Shown here in pieces: positions 31,865 to 41,600 of a stretch of DNA of 42,015 nucleotides; position 1 is the first letter of the stretch; each line of letters starts with the position of its first letter. The notes beneath the pieces are model-generated. The model did no database searches. It had not been told where the DNA came from and saw only the letters and a list, made by a program, of their open reading frames with translations. This DNA is from Candidatus Multiplicimicrobium inquinatum (GTDB lineage: Bacteria; Omnitrophota; Omnitrophia; Omnitrophales; Aquincolibacteriaceae), in contig DDUN01000001.1 of assembly GCA_002344825.1 (NCBI GenBank), forward strand, positions 1,250-43,264, given 5' to 3'. Position numbers and translations under genes: made by a program.

Positions 31865-32578
31865 ATGAAAAATATAGTCATCTTTTCACGCTGTCCCAGC
31901 CCCTGGGACTCGTTGTTTTCCGAATATTTTTCGGAGGTTCAAACACAGAAATTATCCGAAAAAGACCCTTCCGCCATTGCCAAAGCTGATTTTTTGATTG
32001 CTGATCCCTTGCTGCTGACTTTGGCATTGGTGCAAAAAATTCGTTTGTCAAAAAATCTTAAGCCACAGTTGCGTGTATTTGCTTTGGGAAGCATCCCCAA
32101 AGAATACGAAGATGTTTTTGATGCTGTTTTATCGGAAGCCTGCGGATTATTTGATTTCACAAAAAAAGTTTCCGAAAAATTGCCTTTGCCCGATTCAGTG
32201 CGTCTTTTAGTCGCGGATGATGACCCAGATATTCTCTCAATGGTGAGTGATTATTTTGAAGGCCGGCAATCGCCTTCATTTGAGGTTTTGCGGGCGGCCA
32301 ACGGACGTGAAGCTCTTGAATGGGTTCAGAAAAAGCGCCCTGACGCCATGATCTTAGATATGAAAATGCCGATTATGAAAGGGAGTGAACTTTATCTGAA
32401 GCTTCAAAAGCAGGAAGAAAAAATTCCTACTATTATTTTTTTTGACGCGATTTCGGCGGAAGATTTAGACATCGTCAAAAAAGCGGGTGCGCCGGTGATC
32501 GTTGAAAAAGGATACCGTGAAAGCTCCATGCCTTATCTGATGGCGCTTGTGAAAAAATTGGTTTATTTTGCAGCCTGA
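31865..32578 (+). CDS. Tandem-receiver response regulator, no output domain
   Basis: A 237-residue protein. Residues 1-105 look like a decayed receiver fold without a phosphorylation site. Residues 110-235 form a receiver with the acidic pair in VADDDPDIL, phospho-acceptor Asp165 in ILDMKMP, and Lys215 in VEKGY. The Thr/Ser that normally ends strand four appears to be Asp194 (FFDA), which would alter phosphate signalling. There is no DNA-binding or enzyme domain, so it acts by protein contact, possibly with the GspE-like protein encoded six bases upstream. The ATG lacks a clear ribosome site. Repeat R4 follows the stop. Confidence 0.8.
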   Translation: MKNIVIFSRCPSPWDSLFSEYFSEVQTQKLSEKDPSAIAKADFLIADPLLLTLALVQKIRLSKNLKPQLRVFALGSIPKEYEDVFDAVLSEACGLFDFTKKVSEKLPLPDSVRLLVADDDPDILSMVSDYFEGRQSPSFEVLRAANGREALEWVQKKRPDAMILDMKMPIMKGSELYLKLQKQEEKIPTIIFFDAISAEDLDIVKKAGAPVIVEKGYRESSMPYLMALVKKLVYFAA

Positions 32579-32580
32579 TG

Positions 32581-32705
32581 AAAAAGGTCATCTGCTGTGT
32601 TGCGAACATCGCTTCCTTGTGCGTCGTAGGTTTTACTCCGATTCCGCGGGCACTCGTTCGCGTCTTGTTTATGGTTGTAGACCCTAGCTGATTCCTTTTT
32701 GAGCG
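32581..32705 (+). repeat. Dispersed hairpin repeat, copy R4 (degenerate apex)
   Basis: A 125-bp copy starting two bases after the response-regulator stop. It has GTCATCTGC, GCTTCCTTGTGCG and an apical TCGTAG/CTCCGA stem with one mismatch. AAAAAGG at the left is matched by CCTTTTT at the right, and GCGAAC by GTTCGC. The family end CTTGCATCT is eroded here to CTTGTTTA. Confidence 0.75.
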
Positions 32706-32731
32706 GTCTTACTCATTGAGAAGGGTGTGTT

Positions 32732-34717
32732 TTGAATTTTGTGGAATATTTTTTTGAAGCTTTAAGATTTGCACCAATACCCTGGTTGCGGCGGGCGTGT
32801 TTTTTTTGTGTTTTGTCTTTTGTCTTTGGTCTTGTTCCCCCTGTTTTTGCGCAAGACTTTCAGTTTTCAAAAGAAGATATTGTTTTTCTTGAGAAAATTC
32901 AGCGGCGCGCTCTGAATTTTTTTCTTAAGGAAGCCCATCCGGAAACAGGACTTGTGCGTGATCGTGCGCCCAATTCCGAGGGTAGGGTGAATAACGCGCC
33001 CGCGAGCATTGCCGCTTCCGGCTACGCGCTCAGTGCCTATGTGGTTGGCGTGCAGCACGGCTGGATTACCCGAGATCAGGGGATGAATCGAACTAAACGG
33101 GCCTTGCGTTTTGCCATTCAGGAAATGGAACATGAGCATGGCTTTTTTTATCACTTTGTCAGTATGAACTCAGGAAAGCGCGCCTCAAATTCAGAGCTTT
33201 CTCCGATTGACACAGCGCTTTTTGTAATAGGCGCTCTTTTTGCGGCGGAGTATTTTCAAGATCCTGAAATTTCAAAGCTAGCAAAACAGCTTTATGAGCG
33301 GATTGATTTTAAATGGATGCAAAACGGAGGAAAGTTTTTGGCGCTCGCTTGGACGCCCGAAAAAGGTTTTGATAGCCGCAGCTGGGGACACTTTGATGAA
33401 TCGTTGCTGATGTATGTTTTAGCAATTGGCTCGCCTACGCATCCCATTGAAGCGGAAGCGTGGCATGCTCTGAGACGGCCGATTGGGAGTTATATGTCTT
33501 ATCGTATGATTGCCATGCCACCGCTTTTTACGCATCAGTATCCGCATATTTGGATTGATTTTCGCGGTAAGCATGATGGGGTGATGAATTACTTTAACCA
33601 TTCCGTGACAGCGTGCGAAGTGAACCGTGCTTTTGCGATTGAGCAGTCAGAAAATTTTAAAACTTACGGTCCGAATTCCTGGGGTATTACAGCCAGTGAC
33701 GGACCCAAAGGCTATAAAGCCTATGGCGCACCTCCGGGTTGGGCTGAGCACGACGGGACAATCGCGCCCACCGGCTGCGGAAGCTGTATGCCTTTTACGC
33801 CGCGAGAGTCGCTTGCTTGCTTACGCCATTTTGAGTCTTACGGTAAAAAGTTGTGGGGCCAATATGGTTTTGCGGATGCTTATAATGATGATGAGAACTG
33901 GGTGGCAACAGACGTGATCGCAATTGATCAGGGAACGATGATGCTGATGATTGAGAACGCTAAAAACGGATTATTATGGAAAACAATGAGCGCGGTGCCA
34001 GCCATTCAAACCGCGTTTGAAAAAATTGGATTTCAAGCCGGAGCAAAAGAGCTGATTTGGGAGCAGCCGCCGCATTCTCACGCGGTTTACATCGCCGGAG
34101 GTCTTCAGATTGACGGGCTGATGAAAGATTGGCCGGGCGGAATTGATACGGTCGTCTTGGACAAAAAAAATGCGGAGTTCGGAGAGTTTTTAAAAGACCG
34201 TGACGCAAAAGCAAGAATCCGCTTTGGCTGGGATGAAAATATGCTTTATTTTGTGGTGGAAATGGATGATGACAGCTTGGTTTCGAAACAGAAAGGAAAA
34301 AACATCTGGCGCGATGACTTATTTGAACTGTTCATTGATTCCGATGGCGACGGTCTTTTTTGGAAAGATCCGCGTGATTTTCAGCTGGGTTTTCGCCCCG
34401 AGCGCGGAGGCAATGGAGTTCAGGCATGGTCTTGGTTTCAAAACGGGGAAGACCCTATTCAGCTTGGGTGGGTGAAAGCCGCCGGGTATGTTGATAATCA
34501 GGGGTACTTAATTGAGGGGGCGGTCCGTTGGAGTGAGCTGGGTATTTTTCCACGGCCCGGTCTTGAAGTTTATGTCGGACCGGCGATTCATGATGTTGAT
34601 ACGGATGGGTCACACCGCAAGATGCAATGGTTTTTCCGCAGCGAGGAAAAACTCAAACGTTTTCAGTTAGGAAAAATAACACTGGAGGAGCCACGTGGCC
34701 GAGAAAAAACAACCTGA
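32732..34717 (+). CDS. Secreted GH144-type glucoamylase-domain protein with CBM9-like domain
   Basis: A 661-residue exported protein with a signal peptide (cleavage after VFA at about 40). Residues 45-440 match the glucoamylase-like domain (PF10091; GH144 endo-beta-1,2-glucanases): PIDTALFVIGALFAAEYF, GHFDESLLMYVLAIGSPTHP, FTHQYPHIWIDFRG, YGPNSWGITASDGPKGY, DGTIAPTGCGSCMPF and AIDQGTMMLMIENAKNG. Residues 455-655 resemble the CBM9-like domain (IDGLMKDWPGG, RFGWDENMLYFVVEM, DDLFELFIDSDGDG). It should cut a beta-glucan outside the cell. The start is a TTG with AAGGGTG upstream. The XRE-cupin gene overlaps its end by 23 bases. Confidence 0.87.
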   Translation: MNFVEYFFEALRFAPIPWLRRACFFCVLSFVFGLVPPVFAQDFQFSKEDIVFLEKIQRRALNFFLKEAHPETGLVRDRAPNSEGRVNNAPASIAASGYALSAYVVGVQHGWITRDQGMNRTKRALRFAIQEMEHEHGFFYHFVSMNSGKRASNSELSPIDTALFVIGALFAAEYFQDPEISKLAKQLYERIDFKWMQNGGKFLALAWTPEKGFDSRSWGHFDESLLMYVLAIGSPTHPIEAEAWHALRRPIGSYMSYRMIAMPPLFTHQYPHIWIDFRGKHDGVMNYFNHSVTACEVNRAFAIEQSENFKTYGPNSWGITASDGPKGYKAYGAPPGWAEHDGTIAPTGCGSCMPFTPRESLACLRHFESYGKKLWGQYGFADAYNDDENWVATDVIAIDQGTMMLMIENAKNGLLWKTMSAVPAIQTAFEKIGFQAGAKELIWEQPPHSHAVYIAGGLQIDGLMKDWPGGIDTVVLDKKNAEFGEFLKDRDAKARIRFGWDENMLYFVVEMDDDSLVSKQKGKNIWRDDLFELFIDSDGDGLFWKDPRDFQLGFRPERGGNGVQAWSWFQNGEDPIQLGWVKAAGYVDNQGYLIEGAVRWSELGIFPRPGLEVYVGPAIHDVDTDGSHRKMQWFFRSEEKLKRFQLGKITLEEPRGREKTT

Positions 34718-35312
34718 GATTAAACGAACCGCAGTCAGCACAATTAATATCGGCCGAACAGTACGGCTGCTGCGTGAAACGCAGAGCCTGACCGGCGCGG
34801 AGCTTTGTAAACGCTCCGGTGGCTTAGATCCCAAGACCCTTACGGCGGTTGAGAAAGGGCGAATTAAAAATCCCTCTATCCAAACTTTGGAGTGGTTGGC
34901 GCGCGGGCTTGGCACGACGGTGAGCTCTCTTTTTCGGCAAGCCGAACTGGGAAGTGAGAAATATTTTTTAAAGGGTTCGCAAAAAGGAGTTTTTCATCTT
35001 CAGTTTGATACCGGGCTTGAGCTTGTTTCGTTTACTCCCTTTAGCCCCCAAATGTTTTGCGGGAAATTTATTGTCGCGGGGCGAAAGACATTGGATCGTC
35101 GGCTCATTCGTTTTGACGGGGTCGCGTTTGCTATGACTTTGATTGGGTCATTTCGGGTTCGGATTGAACAGCATGAGCTTGAAATGCAAGAAGGGGATAA
35201 TTTGTATTTCAGAGGCTCCTTTGATTTTTCTTTTTATAATCCCAACCATCGGAACTCCGTGCTTTTAGTTACAACGGCTCCTTCGTTTTTGACTTCGGAT
35301 GCGGGTGGATAA
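34695..35312 (+). CDS. XRE-family regulator with C-terminal cupin
   Basis: A 205-residue transcription regulator. Residues 18-72 are an XRE-type helix-turn-helix (IGRTVRLLRETQSLTGAELC then LDPKTLTAVEKGRIKNPSIQTLEWLARGL). Residues 110-200 form a cupin-like beta barrel (RRLIRFDGVAFAMTLIGSFRVRIEQHELEMQEGDNLYFRG), which would bind a small ligand. Start is GTG with GGAGGAG upstream, within the glycosidase gene, so the two are co-translated; it may control that operon or the efflux operon 158 bp downstream. The ligand is unknown. Confidence 0.85.
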   Translation: MAEKKQPEIKRTAVSTINIGRTVRLLRETQSLTGAELCKRSGGLDPKTLTAVEKGRIKNPSIQTLEWLARGLGTTVSSLFRQAELGSEKYFLKGSQKGVFHLQFDTGLELVSFTPFSPQMFCGKFIVAGRKTLDRRLIRFDGVAFAMTLIGSFRVRIEQHELEMQEGDNLYFRGSFDFSFYNPNHRNSVLLVTTAPSFLTSDAGG

Positions 35313-35469
35313 TCCCAGTCGGTCTCAGGGGATATAAAGTACTAGTGTCAGACCCCTTATTTATATAGACTATGCGATGAAAATTAGGAGTCAGAACATT
35401 GGTTTAAGGTCAAGCTTGGAAATGCCGATACCCCCAAAGATGTTTGAATATAAAAATTTTTTACTTTTA

Positions 35470-37257
35470 ATGATTTATTTAAAAAAACATAGTCGCGTTT
35501 TTATTTTAATGGTTGTTTTGAGCTTATTGCCCGTGCCGGCTTTTGCGGCCGAATCTGCTCCGATCCAATGGACAGTCATTGACAGCCCGAATCAGCCCCC
35601 GGTTTCCACGGTTCGCGACGGTGATTCCGTTTCCGCGCCTTCAGCGGGTAAAGAAGAGAAAAAAAAGCAGAAAAAGAACCCGCAGAATGACCGTCAGTCT
35701 GAAATGGAAAAAGCCATGATGGGTGTTGCCGCTAAAGAAATGCCCAAGTCGGCGGATGCTTCCTCCGAGGTTACCCGGGAAACGATAGAGTTGATGTTTG
35801 CGCCCTATCGTAAACAAAGCAAAGAAGAGTTTTTGTCCGCCAAGGATCAGGGATTAGAAGAAGTAATCGAGCGCGCCAAGCAGATTCATACCCAGGCCAA
35901 GGCGGCTCACGAAGGGATTTCGCTGGCTCAGCGCAGGCTTGTTTTGGCAGTTAGGCAAATGTTTCCTGAAGCAAGCTTTGAATACGGTCATCGCGACGGC
36001 TCCTTGTCCGCGGCGGAGTATTTATCCCGCAGCCAGAAAGTTTCTTTTCGACAGCCCCTTTTCAGAGGCGGTGTTTTGTGGAATAGTTTCTTACAGGAGC
36101 GCAAGATGCTGGAGGCTGCGCGAAGCAGCTATCAAAAAGTGGTGGATGACCTTATTTTTGAAATATCCAAAGTTTATTTTGAGTATCAGCGTGCGCGCTC
36201 CATTGTTGAAGATCAGAAAATGACATTGGAGGTAGTTAAGCCTCAGGTAGATATTTCAAATAAAAAATTTGCTGAAAACCTCACCTCTGAGATCGAGCAT
36301 TTGAACGCCCAGTCGCTGGAAGGGCAGATAGAATTTGATTATGAAACAGCCAAGCAAGAGTTCGAAATTGCGCGTTTAGATTTACAGCATTATTTAGGTT
36401 TAGGGATTCAGGATCCTTTGAATCTGAAGGTAGAGTATGACGTGGATAAAGTAATCGCGTCGATGCCGGAGGATGATTTGACAACAGCAAAAATTGAAGC
36501 TCAGTTAGGTTCTTTCAGTCAGGGGAAAACAATTCCCGGTCTTGAAAAATTGGTGGATATGTCTTATGGACACCGCGCTGAATTACGCGTGCAGATGTCG
36601 CAGTTGCAGGCTGCGCGGTTGGGTGAAAAAGTACGCTGGGGCGGGCTTGTTCCCAAGGCGGATTTGGTCTTGGAGTATGGTGTTTTGGCGGAAGCTTTTA
36701 AGCAGTTTACCAATAATCCGAATCATAAAGGCGAGTTTCGCATGATGTTGGAAGTGGATTGGAACGCGATGGGAAATAAGCTGAATTACGCGTTTGAGAA
36801 CGATCAGCGCGCGCCTTCGGTGACCCAGTTCCAGTCCGGTGCCGGAACGCTGAATAAGCGCAACTCGTTTAGTGTTGGACTTTTGAACGGTCTTGATATT
36901 TTTGTGGATGTGAAGCAGGCTGAGGTTGAAAAGCTGAACAAAGTGGTTGAGTTGGAACAGGCAGAAAAGAAGGTTCTCGAAGAAGTTAAGCGCGCTTATT
37001 ACGATTATCAGAAAGCTTTAATCCAGATGAAATCCACAATGAAGCGCGTTCAGTGGCGAAGCCGTTTACGTGACTTGGCCAAACATCGTTTAGGCCAGCG
37101 TGAAGTTGAAATTTCAGAGTATTTGCAGGCGGAAATTGACCTTTTAGGGGAGCGCGGCGAATTTCATACGGCGCTCAGGGACTATTATTCAGCCAAATCA
37201 AGTTTGAATTATGCGGTCGGTGTCAGTGAATTTTTAGGAATGGAGAAAAATGGATAA
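35470..37257 (+). CDS. TolC-family outer-membrane efflux protein
   Basis: About 595 residues from the ATG at 35470, giving a clean signal peptide (MIYLKKHSRVFILMVVLSLL, cleavage after AFA). A frame open to an ATG at 35377 adds 31 residues but buries the signal. A charged, low-complexity linker (KEEKKKQKKNPQND) follows, then two long coiled-coil repeats typical of outer-membrane channel proteins (about 150-360 and 390-590). It should form the outer tunnel for the adaptor and pump encoded next. The linker is longer than in usual TolC proteins. It overlaps the adaptor gene by eight bases. Confidence 0.85.
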   Translation: MIYLKKHSRVFILMVVLSLLPVPAFAAESAPIQWTVIDSPNQPPVSTVRDGDSVSAPSAGKEEKKKQKKNPQNDRQSEMEKAMMGVAAKEMPKSADASSEVTRETIELMFAPYRKQSKEEFLSAKDQGLEEVIERAKQIHTQAKAAHEGISLAQRRLVLAVRQMFPEASFEYGHRDGSLSAAEYLSRSQKVSFRQPLFRGGVLWNSFLQERKMLEAARSSYQKVVDDLIFEISKVYFEYQRARSIVEDQKMTLEVVKPQVDISNKKFAENLTSEIEHLNAQSLEGQIEFDYETAKQEFEIARLDLQHYLGLGIQDPLNLKVEYDVDKVIASMPEDDLTTAKIEAQLGSFSQGKTIPGLEKLVDMSYGHRAELRVQMSQLQAARLGEKVRWGGLVPKADLVLEYGVLAEAFKQFTNNPNHKGEFRMMLEVDWNAMGNKLNYAFENDQRAPSVTQFQSGAGTLNKRNSFSVGLLNGLDIFVDVKQAEVEKLNKVVELEQAEKKVLEEVKRAYYDYQKALIQMKSTMKRVQWRSRLRDLAKHRLGQREVEISEYLQAEIDLLGERGEFHTALRDYYSAKSSLNYAVGVSEFLGMEKNG

Positions 37258-38506
37258 TCCTAATTTAAATAACGATTCCCAATCCCCGTCTGAGCCTGTT
37301 AAGAAGCCGGTTGTCGCTTTTCGCCCTCCCGAGCCGTCTCCTTCAGATAAGAAAAAAGGCTTTCCTGTTCCGGTGAAGTGGATTGTTCTTGCCGTGGTTG
37401 CCTTGGTGCTGTTTTTGGTCGCAAAAAACATATTAAATTCCACAAAGAAAAAACCGTCACTTTCGGATGAGGTTAAGCAACAGCAGCAAGCCGCGTCGCA
37501 AGCCGCGATCGCCGTAAAGGGCTTCAAAGTTACGCGCGTGAATTATGAAGATCCTTTGCAGGTGCTCGGAACGGTTAAAGGAGCGCAGGAAATTAAGCTG
37601 AGTTATGAGATTCCCGGAGTGGTCAGTGCGATTAACTACCGTACCGGAGAAAAGTATGAGGAAGGCGCACTGCTGATTTCTCTTAAGCAGGATGATATTT
37701 TGTTGCGCTTGAGGCGTGCGCAGGCAGCTTGGAAAAAAGCAGAGTCAGAAGTTGCGATTAAAAAAGATGAGTTGGTTGAAAATGAAAAGCTTTTTGGTAT
37801 GGGGGCCATTCCCAAGTCGACCGTGGATAAAAAGAGAAATGAGTTGGACGCGACTCAGTATGAGTCTGAAGCGCAGCGCCTTGAAATGAAAGCTCATGAA
37901 GCCATGCTTGAAAAATCAAACCTCTATGCTCCTTCTTCGGGCATGCTGGGGAAACTGAATATTGAGGAAGGGGAGAATATTTCCCAGAATACTTTGGTGG
38001 GAGAGCACATTAATACGGAATACGTATTTGTTGAGGTCGGCATTGTAGAAAAGGATTTAAGCAAAGTTTCTCTTGGTCAGAAAGCCAAGGTTTTTATTGA
38101 TGCTTATCCTGACAAAAACTTTGAAGGCGTGGTGGAAAATGTGGCGGGTGTGATTTCCGGTTCAAGCCGCACCGCAACGGTAAAAATTCGCATTGAAAAC
38201 CCGGAAGGTCTTTTGCGTCCCGGTATGTTCGCGCGTATTCGCATTTTGCTTTACAGTAAAGCGAATACTTTGGCCGTTCCCGCTGAGGCGGTTCAGGGAA
38301 AGGAAGGAGATCAGTTTGTTTACTTGATTGACTCGGAGCAGAGCCTTGTTAAGAAAACCCCTATTACTGTCGGATATACCCGTCCGGATTATGTTCAGAT
38401 TGACGCGGGGCTGCAGGAAAATGATGTGATTGCAATGTCCGGCTTTGAAAGCCTCGAGGACGGTAAAACAATCAAGCTTCTTGATACCCAACAAGCGGAG
38501 CTTTAA
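37250..38506 (+). CDS. RND/HlyD-family periplasmic adaptor
   Basis: A 418-residue membrane-fusion protein. A proline-rich cytoplasmic tail of about 40 residues precedes one membrane helix (VPVKWIVLAVVALVLFLVA), longer than in usual AcrA-type adaptors, which are lipoproteins. The biotin/lipoyl-like half motif IPGVVSAINYRTGEKYEEGALL, a helical hairpin (about 140-215), GENISQNTLVGEH and the barrel ending RPGMFARIRILLYSKANTLAVPAEAV are typical. It bridges the TolC-like channel and the RND pump. Start ATG lies within the end of the TolC gene. Confidence 0.92.
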   Translation: MDNPNLNNDSQSPSEPVKKPVVAFRPPEPSPSDKKKGFPVPVKWIVLAVVALVLFLVAKNILNSTKKKPSLSDEVKQQQQAASQAAIAVKGFKVTRVNYEDPLQVLGTVKGAQEIKLSYEIPGVVSAINYRTGEKYEEGALLISLKQDDILLRLRRAQAAWKKAESEVAIKKDELVENEKLFGMGAIPKSTVDKKRNELDATQYESEAQRLEMKAHEAMLEKSNLYAPSSGMLGKLNIEEGENISQNTLVGEHINTEYVFVEVGIVEKDLSKVSLGQKAKVFIDAYPDKNFEGVVENVAGVISGSSRTATVKIRIENPEGLLRPGMFARIRILLYSKANTLAVPAEAVQGKEGDQFVYLIDSEQSLVKKTPITVGYTRPDYVQIDAGLQENDVIAMSGFESLEDGKTIKLLDTQQAEL

Positions 38507-38509
38507 TAG

Positions 38510-38605
38510 TTAAGAGTGAAAAATGAAGAATTAAAAATGAAACAGGATGCTAATTTTTATTTTCACGATGTGGTTTCTAACTCTTCATTCTTAATTTTTA
38601 ATTAT
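38510..38605 (+). repeat. AT-rich imperfect inverted repeat before the RND gene
   Basis: The 105-bp spacer is mostly A and T. GAAGAATTAAAAATGAA in the left half is mirrored loosely by the complement of TTCATTCTTAATTTTTAAT in the right half, around a non-palindromic centre. It may form a weak stem or be a decayed simple repeat. Confidence 0.45.
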
Positions 38606-38611
38606 TAATCT

Positions 38612-41600
38612 ATGGCATTAGCAGAGTTTGCTGTTACGAGAAGGGTCGCTGTGGTCATGGCGACCTGCGCCCTGATTTTGGTTGGCATTATTTCTGTTTT
38701 TTCTTTACCTCAGGAATATTTTCCGAAGATTCAATTCCCTCAAATTACGATCGTTACTGACTATTCGAATGCTGCGCCAGAAGAAATTGAAACGCTGATT
38801 ACCCGCCCGATTGAAGAGACCATTGGATCTGTTCCCGGTATTAAGCGGATTGAGTCCGTTTCCCGTGAAGGTCGTTCGACGATCACGGCCTCTTTCAACT
38901 GGGGGCAAAATATTGATTTTGCGGCTCTGGGCATTCGCGAAAAAATTGATTTAATCAAAGAGCGTTTGCCGAAAGAAGCGGATGATCCGATTGTGCTTAA
39001 GTTCGATCCGCTCGCGACGCCGATTATGCTGATTTCCGTAACCGGCCCCAAGCTGGATCCCGTTCGGCTTAAGCATTTAACCGAAAAAATGATGAAAGAC
39101 CGCTTGGAAAAAGTAGAAGGAGTTGCCTCGGTCAGTATTTCAGGCGGCGTGAACCGTGAAATTTTGGTTAACATTGATCACGCGCGTTTGGAAGCAAACC
39201 ACTTGTCGCTTATGGAAGTGACGAGCTCTCTGGATGAGGCGAATGTGTCTTATCCCGCGGGAAGCATTAAAAAGGGACTATATGAGTATTTGATTCGCAC
39301 TGTTGGCGAATTTAAAACGGTGCAAGATATTGCGACGACCGTGGTGGGCACGGACATTGTTCAGAGCATTAAAAGAGAAGAAGATTCATTCGTTGAAAAA
39401 GGTGAAGATGGTCCGCGTGACACGATTGAACGCCTCCGCGAAGAGTTGGATAAGGGGAGCTTAGAGAAGCGCCTTATTTTTGTGCGCGACATCGGTGAGG
39501 TGATCGACGGATTATCTGAGACAACAAGTTATTCTCGTTATAACGGCAAAGATAATATTCAGCTTTCCATTCAAAAGCAGTCTAATGCGAACACAATCAA
39601 AGTTGTTGAAAAAATCAAAAAAGAGTTAGGGGGGATTGATAAGGATTTAAAAGCGCGAGGGATTGAGTTCAAAGTTATTTACGACCATTCTGTTTTTATC
39701 CGCCAAACACTTGAAGATTTGACCCACGCAGCTATTGAAGCCGCTGTTTTAGTTTTAATTATTCTTCTTATTTTTCTAAAAGATTGGGCGTCGTCCCTTG
39801 TGGCGGTCATTAATATTCCGCTCAGTATTTTGGGCGTCTTTTTTATGATGACGCTTACCAAATATTTGCCCTTTATGGGAGAGGTGACGATTAACATTAT
39901 GTCACTTGGAGGCTTGTCACTTGCCATCGGGCTGATTGTGGATACCAGCGTGGTCGTTATTGAAAATATTTTTCGTAAACGGCAAGAGGGAATGGATGCG
40001 GAACAGGCGGCGGTTGAAGGGGCGAACGAAATTACTTGGCCCGTCATCGGATCCAACTTGACAACAATTGTTGTTTTCTTTCCTTTGATTGTGTTTGTTC
40101 CCGGAATTCCCGGACAGATGTTTAAGGACCTTTCTTGGGCGATCGTTTTCTCTCAGATTATTTCGATGATTTTACCGCTGACATTGATTACCATGCTTTG
40201 CGTCTACTTAAAAGTAAAAACGCATGAGTATAAGCCGATTTCGTTGACCGGAAATTTAGATAGGCACATTCTTTCGATGCGTGATCCCCATCGGCAAAAT
40301 CATTTTATGATAAAAATGCTGTTGGGCGCGACCGCATTTATGGTGTTCAGTCTGTTGATTGTTCCCACGCTTGATCGCGAAGTTTTGCCTAAAGTAGATC
40401 GCGGGCAGTTTCAGGTTAAAATTGATATGCCGATGGGGACGCGGTTGGATGTAACGGATCAGGTAAGCAAGCAAATTGAGGAAGTGATCGCGGTTGAACC
40501 CGATGTTGAGAACATAGCTGTTGCTGTGGGCAGTGAAAAATCAGGGCGAGGAGAAGTTAAGGTTGAGTCTCTTCGGGCGTCTCAAGCTCAGATTTTGGTC
40601 ACATTGAAGAAAAAGCATAAGCGTTCGACGGATCAAGTTGTTGATTCAGTGCGGAAAAAGATGGAGCCTTTGAGGTTAGATAAAAAAAGCGCGCGGGTTG
40701 AATTTATCCGTCAAGAAAGTGAATTTGCTGTTGCTCAGGGCGGTGTGAAGCCGATTGTTATTGAAATCAAGGGATATAATTTGCAGGAATTGGAAAGGTT
40801 CGCGGATTCTCTGCGTAAAAAACTTTTAGATATTCCGGGCGTAACCCACCTTCAGGATGACCGCGGTGAAAAATCACCCGAAACCAAGCTCGACATCAAT
40901 AAACGGCGCGCGGCTCTTTATGGTATCTCCGCCATGGATATTTCGCTGACCGCTAAAACCGCGATTGAAGGCGCGGTCGCGACACAATTCCGTGAAGAAG
41001 GCCGTGAAATTGATGTGCGCGTCCGTCTGCGTGATCAAGATCGCGATCGAATGGAAAATATTGAAAACTTACTGCTTTACTCCAAGGTGCTCGATCAGCA
41101 AATTCCTTTGAAAGAATTGGCGTCGATTGAGCGCGGAATGGGTCCCAGCGAGATACGCCGTATTGATCAAGAACGAACCATCACCATTTTGGGTGAAATT
41201 GAAAGCGGTTTCCGCGATAAGGATGTTCTTGAGGATGTTCAAAAGATGCTGGCCGGACTTGACTCTGAAAAAGACATTCCCGCGGATACCGCGGTGGCTT
41301 TGTCCGGAAAACTGAAAGAAATCCGTGAAAGTTTTGGCGGAACCATGTTTGCTTTTATTTTAGCGATCGTTCTCGTTTATATGGTTATGGCATCGCAATT
41401 TGAATCGATTCTTCAGCCTTTTTTGATCATGTTTACGATCCCTTTTTCATTTTGCGGTGCTTTATTCGCGCTCAAGATTTCAGGGGGCACTCTTAACGTT
41501 ATTTCTCTTTTAGGGTTTGTGTTATTGGGCGGTGTTGTTGTGAACAATGGTATCGTTTTAATTGAGTATATGAACCAGCGCCGCCAAGAAGGTGAAGAAC

